A stretch of DNA of 62,000 bases. Origin: Mesostigma viride. Taxonomy: Eukaryota > Streptophyta > Mesostigmatophyceae > Mesostigmatales > Mesostigmataceae. The stretch spans positions 1 through 62,000 of the forward strand of contig RPFO01000059.1 in the NCBI GenBank assembly GCA_009746045.1. The letters run 5' to 3'. Shown piece by piece: positions 13,265-41,900 of this stretch. Made by a program: the position numbers and the translations under genes. Positions within the stretch are counted from its first letter, which is position 1. Every line of letters begins with the position of its first letter. Under the pieces are notes generated by a model. It ran no database searches, was not told where the DNA came from, and was given only the letters and a program-made list of their open reading frames with translations.

Positions 13265-13669
13265 TCAATCCTTTTTAGCAACAGTAATGGATAGGGAACC
13301 GAACTCTAAGGTGAGAGGCGTATCTAAGCTAGATGAGGATGCAGCCCGTTTAGGGGGAGACGAAGGAGGAGATGGAGGTGGTGTAACAAAAACAAGACTA
13401 TCTACAGCAGGACGAGCATGAGGAGAAGGACGAGAATGGAGACCCAAATCTGATTCACTATGATTTAAGAGGTAGGTCTGAGCTTCTTCAAAGGACATAA
13501 ACTTCTTATATTTGGAGACATTATAAGCACGCGACTGAACGAACTTCCTAGCATCGGCCCACGATAAGAAAATAGATGCCCATTGAGGGGTAATAACAAC
13601 GTAATATTTCGCTAAACTATTATTACTAGTCGAATGAGAAGGAGCAGGAAAAGGACGTCGCTGGCTCAT
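13265..13669 (-). CDS. ORF1: RNase H1-type hybrid-binding (viroplasmin-like) domain protein
   Basis: An intact 134-residue frame from an ATG at 13669, ahead of gag. Residues about 20-66 (KYYVVITPQW, FLSWADARKFV, KYKKFMSFEEAQTYL) match the pattern of the small N-terminal domain of eukaryotic RNase H1, also found in caulimovirus inclusion-body proteins: a Tyr-Val-Val strand, a Trp-containing turn, then YKxF and an EEA helix. In RNase H1 this domain binds RNA/DNA hybrids. The rest is Ser/Pro-rich, with a basic SPPKRAA segment, and ends AKKD. It is separated from gag by about 110 bp and a stop. Binding to the element's RNA/DNA intermediates is inference. It is the only undamaged frame besides RT and PR. 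Confidence 0.72.
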   Translation of the reverse strand: MSQRRPFPAPSHSTSNNSLAKYYVVITPQWASIFLSWADARKFVQSRAYNVSKYKKFMSFEEAQTYLLNHSESDLGLHSRPSPHARPAVDSLVFVTPPPSPPSSPPKRAASSSSLDTPLTLEFGSLSITVAKKD

Positions 13670-14182
13670 GTTAACGCACCTGGTAGGTCTTGAGTAGTCA
13701 AATAAGGAGAACGAGGAGAAGGCGACTTATCTCGGGTGTCTGAAACCGAACCAGATTGACGACGCACGCAGGGACGAGGTTTCCAGCGCCAGGTGGTCGT
13801 AAGTATCCGGTTTCAAGAATTCTGCGTCTGGCGATGGGTCGTCTAAATACAACGCAGGCAAGAATGCAGAAAAAGTGTAATCTACGAGACGCTAGTCGTC
13901 TCTCTAACGTAGAACCAAAACCATCACCTATCTACGACAGTAGGCACATGTCTCAGGAAAACAAAACGAGGAAAGGAGCTATCTATAAAAGGATTTTCCG
14001 CTTCGAGCAGGTCTATCTTCTAGGCAGGGCGTGTCCCGAATCGGGCAGCACTACCCCCCCAGCTTGCAGGCGACCCGCCCATTACCTGTCAAGTAGGTGT
14101 CGTCTTCATTTTCCCGGACGCGGAAGGGTTGATTCAATGACGTATGTTGCAGGGGATCGTCGTCTCGCTCTCTACCTAAAAT
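13670..14182 (-). other. Element 5' leader
   Basis: About 0.5 kb between primer-binding site and ORF1 with no recognised coding similarity. It is the expected place for the transcript leader and packaging sequence. Confidence 0.5.
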
Positions 14183-14195
14183 TCCTCCGAGTCCA
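14183..14195 (-). promoter_or_regulatory. Candidate primer-binding site
   Basis: On the sense strand TGGACTCGGAGGA begins one base after the 5' LTR. TGG at this position is the usual start of a tRNA 3'-end complement. I cannot say which tRNA would pair. Confidence 0.55.
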
Positions 14196-14196
14196 T

Positions 14197-14740
14197 TGTT
14201 ACGCCTCGATTCTACCGCCACCTCTACCTCTACCTGGCCTGATGCTACCTAAACTAGTAAGCCGCCTCTAGTTAAACCCCTAGCGAAAGACGAACGAGAC
14301 GATCCAGATCTCAGTGCATTAACGTAAGTATTACTATAATACGCCATAAGCCATTTACACCAACCCGTTTACTCCAGGAATAGAGGAAGGAAACACAACT
14401 ACACTGCCGTGACCCAAGCCTATATGTGTTAATTCATTTAACACATGCCGAGTGAACACACGAGGGGTAGAACGTGCATAAATGGTCACCAACGGTCCAA
14501 CACGCTCGGGCCGACCTGGCCCTCGCCTACAGATGCACGCTGCCAGTCCACTACATTCTACCAAAGGATCAGGACCACTAATAAAGTACGCGGCGCGGCG
14601 CCCAAAGGCACCCAATGTACCACAGTACTGTTACGAGGACAATAGTGTCCCAGTAGGAACTACACGTAAACCTAGGGACAACCGAGGCAAAAGACCTAAT
14701 TTACGTCCGTAACTACAACGAATTGTTACGCGACGTAACA
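14197..14740 (-). repeat. 5' LTR (right)
   Basis: 544 bp, TGTTACG to CGTAACA, nearly identical to the left LTR. Differences seen include a few single substitutions and indels of 1-4 bases. It should hold the element promoter. Confidence 0.95.
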
Positions 14741-14745
14741 CATGG
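14741..14745. repeat. Target-site duplication CATGG (right copy)
   Basis: It matches 4168-4172 exactly. Confidence 0.9.
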
Positions 14746-15430
14746 GATGGAATGGATGGTATAAGCTATCTAGGTCCTAGTTACAGGGGTGTGGGCACCG
14801 CGGCCCGAATCGCCGGCTATGAATGCCAAACTTGGTCACACGCGGAGCCCCCACAGGCTTGGGGGTGCTCTCCTTCATCACTACTTGCCATCTATCCTTG
14901 CGCACCATCTGCCTCCATATTACAGACAAACCACGAGGCTGCCCGGGGGTGAGCCCGTCACGTCTAGTGTAGCACATGTCCATGCCGAGTCTATCACGAA
15001 AAGTCCACGGGTGGCGGCCCTGCCGCGCGCGGCCGGGGGCACGCCAGGTGAGGACATATCGCCCAGGCTGGGCGGGCTTGGTGCCAGCTAGTCTATCTGA
15101 TGTATCTACCTGATCTGTGCGGGCCAGGTGCCCGGCTAGGCCCAGGCGCCTGTGCCTAATAATGTGGGAAACATAGGGCAAATCAGCGTACAAATCCTCA
15201 TTACTAATGTGCAAACCAAAGGGGATGTTAAGGGCCTTGCGCAGCATCTTCGTGACGGCGCCGTCGAGTCGTTGCTCCAGCTCCTGCATCAGTGTCCACG
15301 TCTCGGCGCCGTAGGTCAGGATCGTCAGAATGACGACCTTGAAGAGGTCACGCTTGACGATCCGGGGTAGGGCGGGGTTGCATATGGGAAAGCATATGGT
15401 AAAGCATATGGGAAAGCATATGGGGAGCAT
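14741..15430 (-). mobile_element. LINE copy 2: C-terminal end of non-LTR reverse-transcriptase protein
   Basis: The minus-strand frame 14777-15430 reads LTILTYGAETWTL, then RHRRLGLAGHLAR, the post-RT signature of non-LTR retrotransposon ORF2 proteins. No RT catalytic motif is present, so only the last 200 or so residues remain. The 5' side stops at a short tandem array of gcatatgg units (about 15379-15436). Its 3' end continues at 4130-4172 across the LTR insertion. It is a 5'-truncated copy, the usual state of LINEs. Confidence 0.8.
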
Positions 15431-15436
15431 ATGGTA
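15379..15436. repeat. Short tandem repeat at the LINE truncation point
   Basis: Five units of about 12 bp built on gcatatgg(g/t)aaa lie exactly where the LINE reading frame loses similarity. Confidence 0.7.
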
Positions 15437-15471
15437 AATAAACAGACATGCCGAAAATGGCTGACGGCGGT

Positions 15472-15890
15472 ATTAATTAATTAATTAATTAGGAACATAA
15501 CTCCGTTGGGAGTAGTACATGTAGCACATATCCCTGAGAAGGGGCATATGGCTTATAATACATTCTGGGCTACTTCCTGCAAGGGTGGGAATGTACGTAA
15601 GCTACACTTGCTCTAGGTGCGCCATTCAATTTAGCCATGCTATGCCTATGCAGAGAGACGCTCTCAGTGGTGAGAAGCCATGCCCTAGCTCTTGTATAGC
15701 CATGATGATTAATTAATTAATTAATTAATTAATTAGGAACACAACTCGGTTGGGAGTATGTGTAGCACATAGCCCTGAGAAGGGGCATATGAGCCTATAA
15801 TATAATACATTCTAAGCTACTTCCTGCAAGGGTGGGAATGTAAACAACACTTGCTCTAGGTGCACTAGGGCACCTGCACCACCCAGAGTC
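15472..15890 (+). repeat. (ATTA)n-linked dispersed repeat, two tandem copies
   Basis: Two direct copies, at about 15472-15640 and 15712-15890, each begin with an ATTA run followed by ggaaca, aactc, gttgggagta, then ccctgagaaggggcatat, acttcctgcaagggtggga and acttgctctaggtgc. They belong to the same family as 3855-4020. Confidence 0.75.
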
Positions 15891-16584
15891 TCGGGCAACG
15901 CCCAGCTAAGGGGAGCCCGTCATTGGTGGGGAAGATCAGCATAGCTATACAAGAGCTAACGCACGGTACACAACCAGCCATAGCCTTAGCTTAGTCCTTG
16001 TACAGCCATGCTACGTCCTGGCTTCGATCAGATTACTTGCCCAGTGACGCTCCTTGTTATGATATGCTCACATGGGTCTTATTGCACCCACAGGCTGCCG
16101 GATCGTTAGTGTGTCCGTTTAGCTAGCGCGCCCGAATGCAGCTGTGGCATGCCTTAGGCATGAAGGAGACTGGGGGTCTCTGCCCTTTCTCCTGTTGTGC
16201 ACACACAGGGATTAAAAGCACTTCGGTGCTCCGTGACTCCCCAACGGGAGCACGAGTTTAATTAATTAATTAATTATACAAGAGCTAGAGCGTGGCATCT
16301 CCGTCAGCAGAGAACAGCTCTCTGCATGGGCACAGCATAACTAAATAAAGCTAGGCATCATCTGGTGCACCTCAAATGCATGTGGCACATCATAGGCACA
16401 CATGTACATGGCTAAATGAGACTCGTGAGTCAGCTGGTATAGGGCCTGTAGGAGGCTTACATGTACATGGCCACGGTCTATCTATTCTACACTACTACTG
16501 CTGTATATTCCCCTAAGCTGGGCCATGATGATCTTCCCCCCCATGACAGGATCCCCCTTAGCTGGGCATAGCTTGATAGATCAT
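15891..16584. other. Non-coding repeat-rich stretch
   Basis: No gene is seen. It holds a further TTAA run at about 16258-16276 next to ctccgtgactccccaacggg, a segment that recurs in inverted form at about 44668-44697, and short pieces similar to its surroundings (ggctatacaagagcta). Confidence 0.5.
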
Positions 16585-16790
16585 GGGGGTGCAGGTGCCC
16601 TGGCGCACCTAGAGCAAGTGTAGCTTACATTCCCACCCTCGCAGGAAGTAGCCCAGAATGTATTAAAAGCCATATGCCCCTTCTCAGGGATATGTGCTAC
16701 ATGTACTCCCAACGGAGTTATGTTCCTAATTAATCAATTAATTAATTAATTAATTAATTAATTAATTAATTAATTAGGTGTGCCAGGGCA
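16585..16790 (-). repeat. (ATTA)n-linked dispersed repeat, inverted copy
   Basis: The same unit as at 15472 and 15712 in opposite orientation, from gcaggtgccctgg through gcacctagagcaagtgtag to ccaacggagttatgttcc, ending in an ATTA run of about 50 bp. With the direct copies it makes a large inverted repeat around 15.5-16.8 kb. Confidence 0.75.
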
Positions 16791-17107
16791 CCTGCACCCC
16801 CATGATCTATCAAGCTATGCCCAGCTAAGGGGCCGAGCCTGTCATGGGGGGGAAGATCATCATGGCTATACAAGAGCTAGGGCATGGCTTCTCACCAGAG
16901 AGCGTCTCTCTGCATGCCGGATTCTCCCGATTTCTGGCCTGCGCTGGTTGTCTCCTTGATAGCATGGCTAAATTCTTAATGCAACATCCATGGGAAGTCC
17001 CATTGTAGGCAGGGCTTGGCTAAATATTGAAGGCATCATCCATGGGGGCCATATTATGGGCGCACATGCGCGTGCCGGGCCCGCATGCTAGGCTAAGCCT
17101 GACTAAT
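16791..17107. other. Non-coding spacer
   Basis: No gene recognised. Parts of 16795-16915 resemble 15890-15960 and 16525-16585 (pieces of the same repeat nest). Confidence 0.45.
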
Positions 17108-18682
17108 CTACACTACTGGTATATATTCCCTAGTCTGAGGTGGCAGGAGGTGCCTGCCAGGGCTTGTGGTCAACGTGGATGACCGCCCCGGCCCGGCCCT
17201 CCAGTATACCGGCTTCCCCCCTGCGCTCTGCCGGAGCTGAAGGTAGGTCGGCTGTAGCTCGCGTCGCCGCTGTTGCTGGGCCAGGGTCAAGTCGTCGTCC
17301 AGCGTGAAGCGAGACCCCGAGAGCTTCTTGCGGCATTTAAGGAACGCCAGCTTGTCCGCCATGTACTTAAAGGTGAGGAGCACGGGTGCCGGGCTAGCTT
17401 TACCCCGCGCGCGGGGGAGGCGGACAGCCGACATCCGCAGCTCACCAGTGAGTTGCATGGGGGCAAGAATGTCGCGCTTAATTAAATGCCGTGAGAAGGC
17501 TCGTCGAGGCCTCACCTGCCGGCTGGTTGAAGTGCTTGACGATGACATTGTGGCTGCGCGCGCTGGATGATGCCGGCCTCCTTGTTAAGGTCGAGGGCTT
17601 GTTGCTTGAGCTGTGCCGCGATGGTGGAGGTGGTGGAGGTGGTATGATGCCTAAGCAAGTCCGCCCAGGTGGAGGGCCGCGGCTGGTTGAAGTTCTTGAC
17701 GATGACATTGTGGCTGCGCTGGGTGAGGTCGGCCTCCTCGCGGAGGTCGAGCGTGTGTTGCTTGAGCTGTGCCGCGATGGTGGACGGGTGGTGCAGGTGG
17801 TGAGGTGCTTCAGCATATCCGCCCAGGTCTGGGCATGGGAGGAGCATCGCTGGCCGGGCCAGCAGGCCGGTGCCGGCTGGGCGGCGATGTCCTTCACCGC
17901 CTGGGCGGTGAGGCCTGCGGTGTTTTGCAGGCACTCAATGGGGATGGCGTTGTCGTGGAGGCGTTTGTCGATGTCGAGGAGCTGGGCTTTGATGTCGGCG
18001 GTGGATCGAGGTGGAGGCGACAGTGGAGGTGGAGGCGAGGAGGGTGGCCGGAAGTGGAGGTGACGGTGGTGGAAAGGTGATGGAGCTCAGCAGCCAGCGT
18101 GCTGCCCATTGCTGCCACATCTGTAGCAAGGGGAGTCAGGTGCTGCTGGAGGGCTTCCGTAAGGATGGAGCGGAGTGTGGGTGCGGAGATGGATGGAGCC
18201 CAGATCTCGCCGTCAGAGCGCATGAGAAGGGAGCTGAGGAGTCCTGATGTGCTGGAGTTGGCGCCGGGCGCACCAAAACAGAAAGCTGGGTCCGCTGACC
18301 CAGGTGCCGTCGGGATGGATCGATGAGGCGGTTGATGTCGTGGAGATGGAGGCACAGGTCGTAAAGCGAGGTGTAGTCCCCAAAGAAGAGGCAGTGCATG
18401 GCAGTGCTCGGGGACATGTTGGTCCAGTCGTGATCGTCGACCTTGAAAGGTTGGGCCCAAAAGCGTGGTTCTGTTGGGCGCGATTCTGCTGGGCGACTGC
18501 GTATGGGATCTGGCGATGACGAGGGCGAGGCCGCAGGAGCCGAGTGCACTACTAGTTAGCGCTTGAGTAGTGGCCTCGCTGCCTGGCAGGCCGGGCGGAA
18601 TTACAGCCGGAGCTGTAGGCGAATTTTCTTGGCTCATCGCAGCCGCCAGGCTGCGTTGTGTAGTTGAGCGTTTGCTCGTCAT
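17108..18682 (-). mobile_element. LINE ORF1 (nucleic-acid-binding protein) remnant
   Basis: On the minus strand a long frame starts at 18682 and continues, with frame changes, to 17108. The head is Ser/Pro/Thr-rich with a segment KVDDHDWTNMS. The middle has heptad-like helices (STIAAQLKQQALDLNKEA and a near copy). The end has a pattern common at the C-terminus of LINE-type ORF1 proteins: FKYMADKLAFLKCRKKL, then FTLDDDLTLAQQQRRREL, then GGKPVYWRAG. Such proteins coat LINE RNA. No ORF2 follows intact; only the ORF2 C-terminus at 14777-15430 lies downstream, so these may be the two ends of one internally deleted LINE or two elements. A 170-bp direct duplication (17521 and 17691) lies in the coiled-coil part. 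Confidence 0.6.
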
Positions 18683-18889
18683 AATATTGCGTTTTAGTGC
18701 CGGGAAAATATATCAGCGTGTGCATCTTAGAAAGACGAAGCGATTGTGATATTCACGGCCGACTTTGGTGCCCGAACGTGAAAGTTATGAGCTCCGCCGT
18801 CAGCCATGGCTACCTCGTGGCTCGTGGCTCGTGCAGAACGGACAATAGTGTTCCATTAGTTGAGGACTTGTGTATATGACCCTGTTGTC

Positions 18890-19166
18890 TCTCCAAGGCC
18901 CCGCCCACAAACCATTGCTAGCCAGGGTAGAAGTCATCAGGTAGAGGTTCTTGCCCCTGAGGATACTACACTACCGCCTCGAGTCTATCATCGCAGTATA
19001 GAAGACAGCTTGGATGTGAGGATTATGTTCCCATCTAGAACTATATATCTCTCGTAGCAGAAATATATCTTTGTCTGTTTGTATAACTATTTTTCTAACA
19101 AGATACGTGATCGATCTACTCCGTGGCATGCCTATGCGCATGATACGCAAGTACTTACTTACTTGC
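18890..19166 (+). repeat. SINE-like dispersed repeat, copy A
   Basis: It shares the series ccattgctagcca, gcccctgaggata, actaccgcctcg, then tatttttctaa, ctccgtggcatgcc and cgcaagtacttacttac with copies at 45105, 45970 and 46425. It ends in an ACTT tail. This copy is diverged in the middle. Confidence 0.7.
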
Positions 19167-19484
19167 TGGTGGGACACGAGAGCAAGCAACCTTCGAAGGT
19201 TGTCTTGACACTGAGGAATTTCCATGCTCAAACCAGCACGAGCCTGGAGGCTATCCCAGAAGTGTGCATTTCCTCGAGGAAGGTGTCACTTTTCCTTATT
19301 ACAATAGGAGCATTGTGACAAAGCCCTATCGGGGAATGTTCAAGTGCAGAACCCCCGGGCGGTGCTCAGGCCAGGGGCCTCCCATGTGGGGATGGCCGCC
19401 TGGCTGGATGGGCTTGATGCCTGCCCAGGCACGTGTTCAATTATTGATTTAGAGTTATGTAATAGAAGTCAATAGGTTGAGACC
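19167..19484. other. 3' flank of the Stealth gene
   Basis: No gene is seen. It contains TTACA at 19299-19303, which is TGTAA on the minus strand, 182 nt past the Stealth stop and a reasonable poly(A) signal for that gene. Confidence 0.5.
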
Positions 19485-38015
<18,531 letters not shown>

Positions 38016-38912
38016 GGAAATCTAAGCTACTGTCACCTTTCAGACAGGTTACCCGTCCGCAAATTTACTTGGGCGTCCACATTTTCAGTCAAACAACCTT
38101 CGAATTCTAATAGGAAAAACTGTTTTTCATCTTAACCGAATTTCCCTCGCAATGGCCGACGATCACATGGGAATGCAGCACTTCATAACACTTCATAACG
38201 TAGACCGGGTAGAGCTTAGGCTGCGTCGCAATTGCGCACTAGCTCGGCAGGCTGCGCATTTCTGGCAGGTCCGCGCAACTTGTGACCAGCGGCAAAGCTT
38301 GGCGGCAAAGGTTGCCAACTGGAGTGGCAGGACCGTGTGTGGGAGATTGTCTGGTCAACGTCTGCTCCACAAGCGCCGCGCCACATCGTGCAGCTGCTAG
38401 AATTTTGGTATGATTAATATTGTATATTGTACGAAATATTGTACTTACCAGGTACTTACGGCAAATTTCTGTAATTTTACGAGCATTTGGCGCGCGCTAG
38501 CGTGACTGAGGTGATTTGCGGAGGGGTGAGAGGACAGGTCGCCCTCGATCGCTACTGCGCCTGTAAAATTCCTAGCACGTGCCGGTAAATTGAGGAGATG
38601 CGTGACACGACGCTAACAATGCAGTGTCCCTAGCTTGTCAAGGCGCGCTTTCATCGCCGAGCTGCCACTTGCCAGAGATGCAAGCCGAAATTGGCACCGA
38701 CAACCTCGCGCGCTCGGACGATAGTGGCGAAATGACCCGCTCGTTGTGGGATTGCAGCCTTTTGGGTTATCTTCCCGGCATGATCACCCTTGTCTTTTCG
38801 TAGAAATGTTTTGCCTAAGACGGGCGTTTGCTCTACTTTCGCTATACGTAAACAGTGTACCTACAGTGCATCAGCTTACCCATGGTTGCCGACTTCCCCG
38901 AGGCAGAACAGC
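38016..38912. promoter_or_regulatory. Shared divergent promoter interval, Stealth/epsin genes
   Basis: 897 bp separate the two start codons, which point away from each other. Nothing in it looks coding. An AT-rich patch with repeated attgta/gtac pieces lies at about 38405-38455. No TATA box can be assigned with confidence. Confidence 0.5.
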
Positions 38913-41900
38913 ATGGCGTCTCGTGAGGCGAAGGTCTTTTACAAGAAAGCTAAGGCGAAATGTATCGGCGAGAAACCAATTGTAACAAAGGTGCTGCATT
39001 CAAAGAGGAAGCTGTCAATATTCGTGGCTCTTTATCTGTGGTTGAAAGCTGTCGAAATAACCTGCGTCAAGATGTTGTGGATCCCGTCGTTGTTTGCAGA
39101 TAAAGCAGGGCGGTTCTTTGTACTTTCCGCCAGCGAACGATCCTGCTTGTGTCTTTCCCGCCTAATTGGTCGCTGTGTTAATCAGGACAGGTTGGGATTT
39201 CAGAGCGGGATGGCTCGGGGTCCAACCAGGAGAGGGAGCTCCTGATATAATTGCCCATGTTTTGGCTTTCTAGCCTCTGCCATTGAACTAAGCTTAGACC
39301 CGGAATCTACCAAAGCCAGTATTTCTCCCTTGCACCACGGCCGAATGTTAGCAGTGTACAAACGCCTGGCCTAATTGCCTTCTGCCAGCTTTCAAGTCAT
39401 TCCGTATTTAAACAGCACATTCGTTCTCCAGAGCAGCGCTGCCTGTATTGCCTTGAGCCTTGACTGCAGCTTACGCCCTTATCCTTGCGTCCCTGTGCTG
39501 TCTCCTGCCAGGTAAAAGAAGTTACCAGCAATGAGGCATGGGGCCCCACGTATGCGGACATGTCGTACCTGGCGCGCGCCACGTTCGACCCGGCCCTGTA
39601 CCGACCCGTCATGGACACACTTATCAAGCGGCTTAGCTGTAGGCCTCACAAATGGTGCGTTCTATTTCTGGCAATTGATCCGCCCGTGGCAAGCTATTAA
39701 GACTACCTTTTGTGACAGCACCTGCTCAGTCATGCCCAAAGTAGGTCAGACGGAACGCTAGGCGATTTTACTTGGAGTCTGTTTAGTTGAGGACTTCGCT
39801 CGATCTTGTTTTGCCTCGTTGGGCTAGTTTGCACCTGCATAGACATTGTGCCCTTGCATGGGGCCTTGCAAGTGCCCTGTATGTTGCCTTACCACAGGCC
39901 TTTTGGCATCGTGCCGTGTGGTGGCAACCGCTATGCTTGCATGTTCACTCACAACACAGGGACCACGTGTGGCCACAGCCTAGTTTCCGTGCAGTGTGCG
40001 GGTACACACTTCAGGCATGCTGTTGCAACACATTGGACCAGCCATTAGTGCAGTTGGCTGTTGGATAGGGACCGCAATGTATAGGCAACGATGTAGTATC
40101 TAGTAATACCTTTTATTGGCTAAGATAATCACCGCCCTCCATCGTGGTTGCTACCACGGGCCGCACACCTGGCCATTGAAGAAGTTAACTTGTATCCATT
40201 GCCACCTGTCAAGCCTAGTCTGTCAGGCCTAGGTCTGTCAGATCTAGGTCTGTCAGGCCTAGGTCTGTCAGGTTTCGTCCACCTGGGTCCCTGTGCTGAG
40301 TTGATGACATGCCCCGCGGTTAAATTCTCTCTGCGGCCCCCTCTCTTGTCCCCCCTGAATCGCCCCCCTATGCCCCCCTTTTGCCCCCTTCCCCCCCCTC
40401 TGTCAGGCGCAAGGTGTTCAAGGCGCTGCAGGTGATGGAGCTCTGCTGCAAGCTGGGCAGTTTGCGCGTGGCCCAGGAGATCATGCGGCTGCACGCGCAA
40501 CAGGTACGGCCTACCCGATGGTGATAGAGCCATCGCTGATCACTAGTAATGTGCTCATGGAACCGTTGCGGATGCTGCACACATAACAGGTGCAGTCGAT
40601 TGGCGCCAAAGGCGCCAATATAGAGTGGAGGCTGCTGGCCATGGTGCACGCGCAGCAGGTATGCATGCCAGCGTGCCATGTGCTGGGCAGATACTTCTCA
40701 AGGATTGGGGAATGCAGGGTAACAGAGGGTGGCAGCTTCATAGGGCGCATAGATGGTCACACAGAGTTGCCATAATTGGGCACCATGTCAGTTGCCCTTG
40801 AGCGCGTCGCGGTTGCGGAGGGAGTAACCAGTTTGTAGGCTGGCACAGCAGCATCTAGCGACGCGCACGCATAGTGGGTGTCTGGGGGTGTTGGGTAGAA
40901 GAGATGTGGGAGAGACAATAGGGGTATATTTGGATCGTGGTACATTACAATGTGGGTGTAAGTGATTTGGATGCCCAACGCTGCATGATGGTAATGAATA
41001 ATGCTGGGAGTGAGTGTTAGTGCAAGAGCTGTTGGCTGTCTTTCTCCGCGTTCAGAGGCACGCCAGCTTGTTCCAACGCTGCTGTCATGCAAGCTGACCC
41101 GTGTCGAAACTGTGGGCCTGACTACCACTACCCACGGGGACAGATACGCCTGCTCTCCACCAACTTTGCATTCGCACTGCGGGATGGCGCCGACCGCGGC
41201 AGGAGCGTTCGCAACCAGGTGGGTGGGGCCCGCATCATGCAGCAGTGGTGGCAACGGGGGTGGGAAACGAACTATAGTGAAACTGTGTTTGGAACGAGGT
41301 GGGCGGGGCCAGTCAACCAATTTTGGCCGCATGGGGGGTGGGTAAGGGGGTAGCTAATTTCCAAGCTGTGTTTGCAACGGGGCGGGTGCCGGGCTAGTCG
41401 CCCAGCTGTGGATGCAAGAGGGGTGGCTGAAATATCCCTAAACGTGGTTGTGGTGGGATGGGTGGCATCCTTCCCGCTTTGTGGTTGCGGGTGGAGTTGG
41501 CTGTGCAAGGGGCGGCCACTTCCAGGGTATTCCATCCACTTGCCCATTACTTTTTGTAATGCTGGAATTTTTCCATGGATGGATACGCGTTGAGGCTGCT
41601 GTGTGCGGATACATCGTCTGGCATGCCGCCGACACTAGGGGGTCAGGCTTATTGGTGATCCTAGAACGTTGTTACCGTGACAACATGGATAACCCGTTGC
41701 GGTCCATCCATCAAGTCCTGTCCTTGAGAAGTGCTTTGTGGCTGCAAGATGCTTTTCTTTCACTGCCCTGGATGTCCCTGTCGGCATCACTTATCAGGAC
41801 CGAGAGGGATAGCCTCTTCAGCTTCATGTTACACGTGAACCCAGTGCCTGATGCTGTGGACTGCATCGGCTTGTATGTGCTGTGAGCCATACCATCACGT

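Larger units (their letters stand above)
4173..14740 (-). mobile_element. Complete Ty3/gypsy-type LTR retrotransposon with two accessory ORFs
   Basis: The element is 10,568 bp, bounded by LTRs of 543 and 544 bp that begin TGTTACG and end CGTAACA, with a CATGG target duplication. Genes read on the minus strand in this order: ORF1 with a hybrid-binding domain, gag with a zinc knuckle, protease, reverse transcriptase, RNase H, integrase, and a long unknown ORF. The pol order with integrase last places it in the Ty3/gypsy group. No chromodomain is seen. The LTRs differ by only a few substitutions and several 1-4 base indels, so insertion was recent, yet gag and pol are broken by frameshifts. It sits inside a LINE 3' end. 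It could be a non-autonomous copy helped by an intact relative. Confidence 0.93.
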
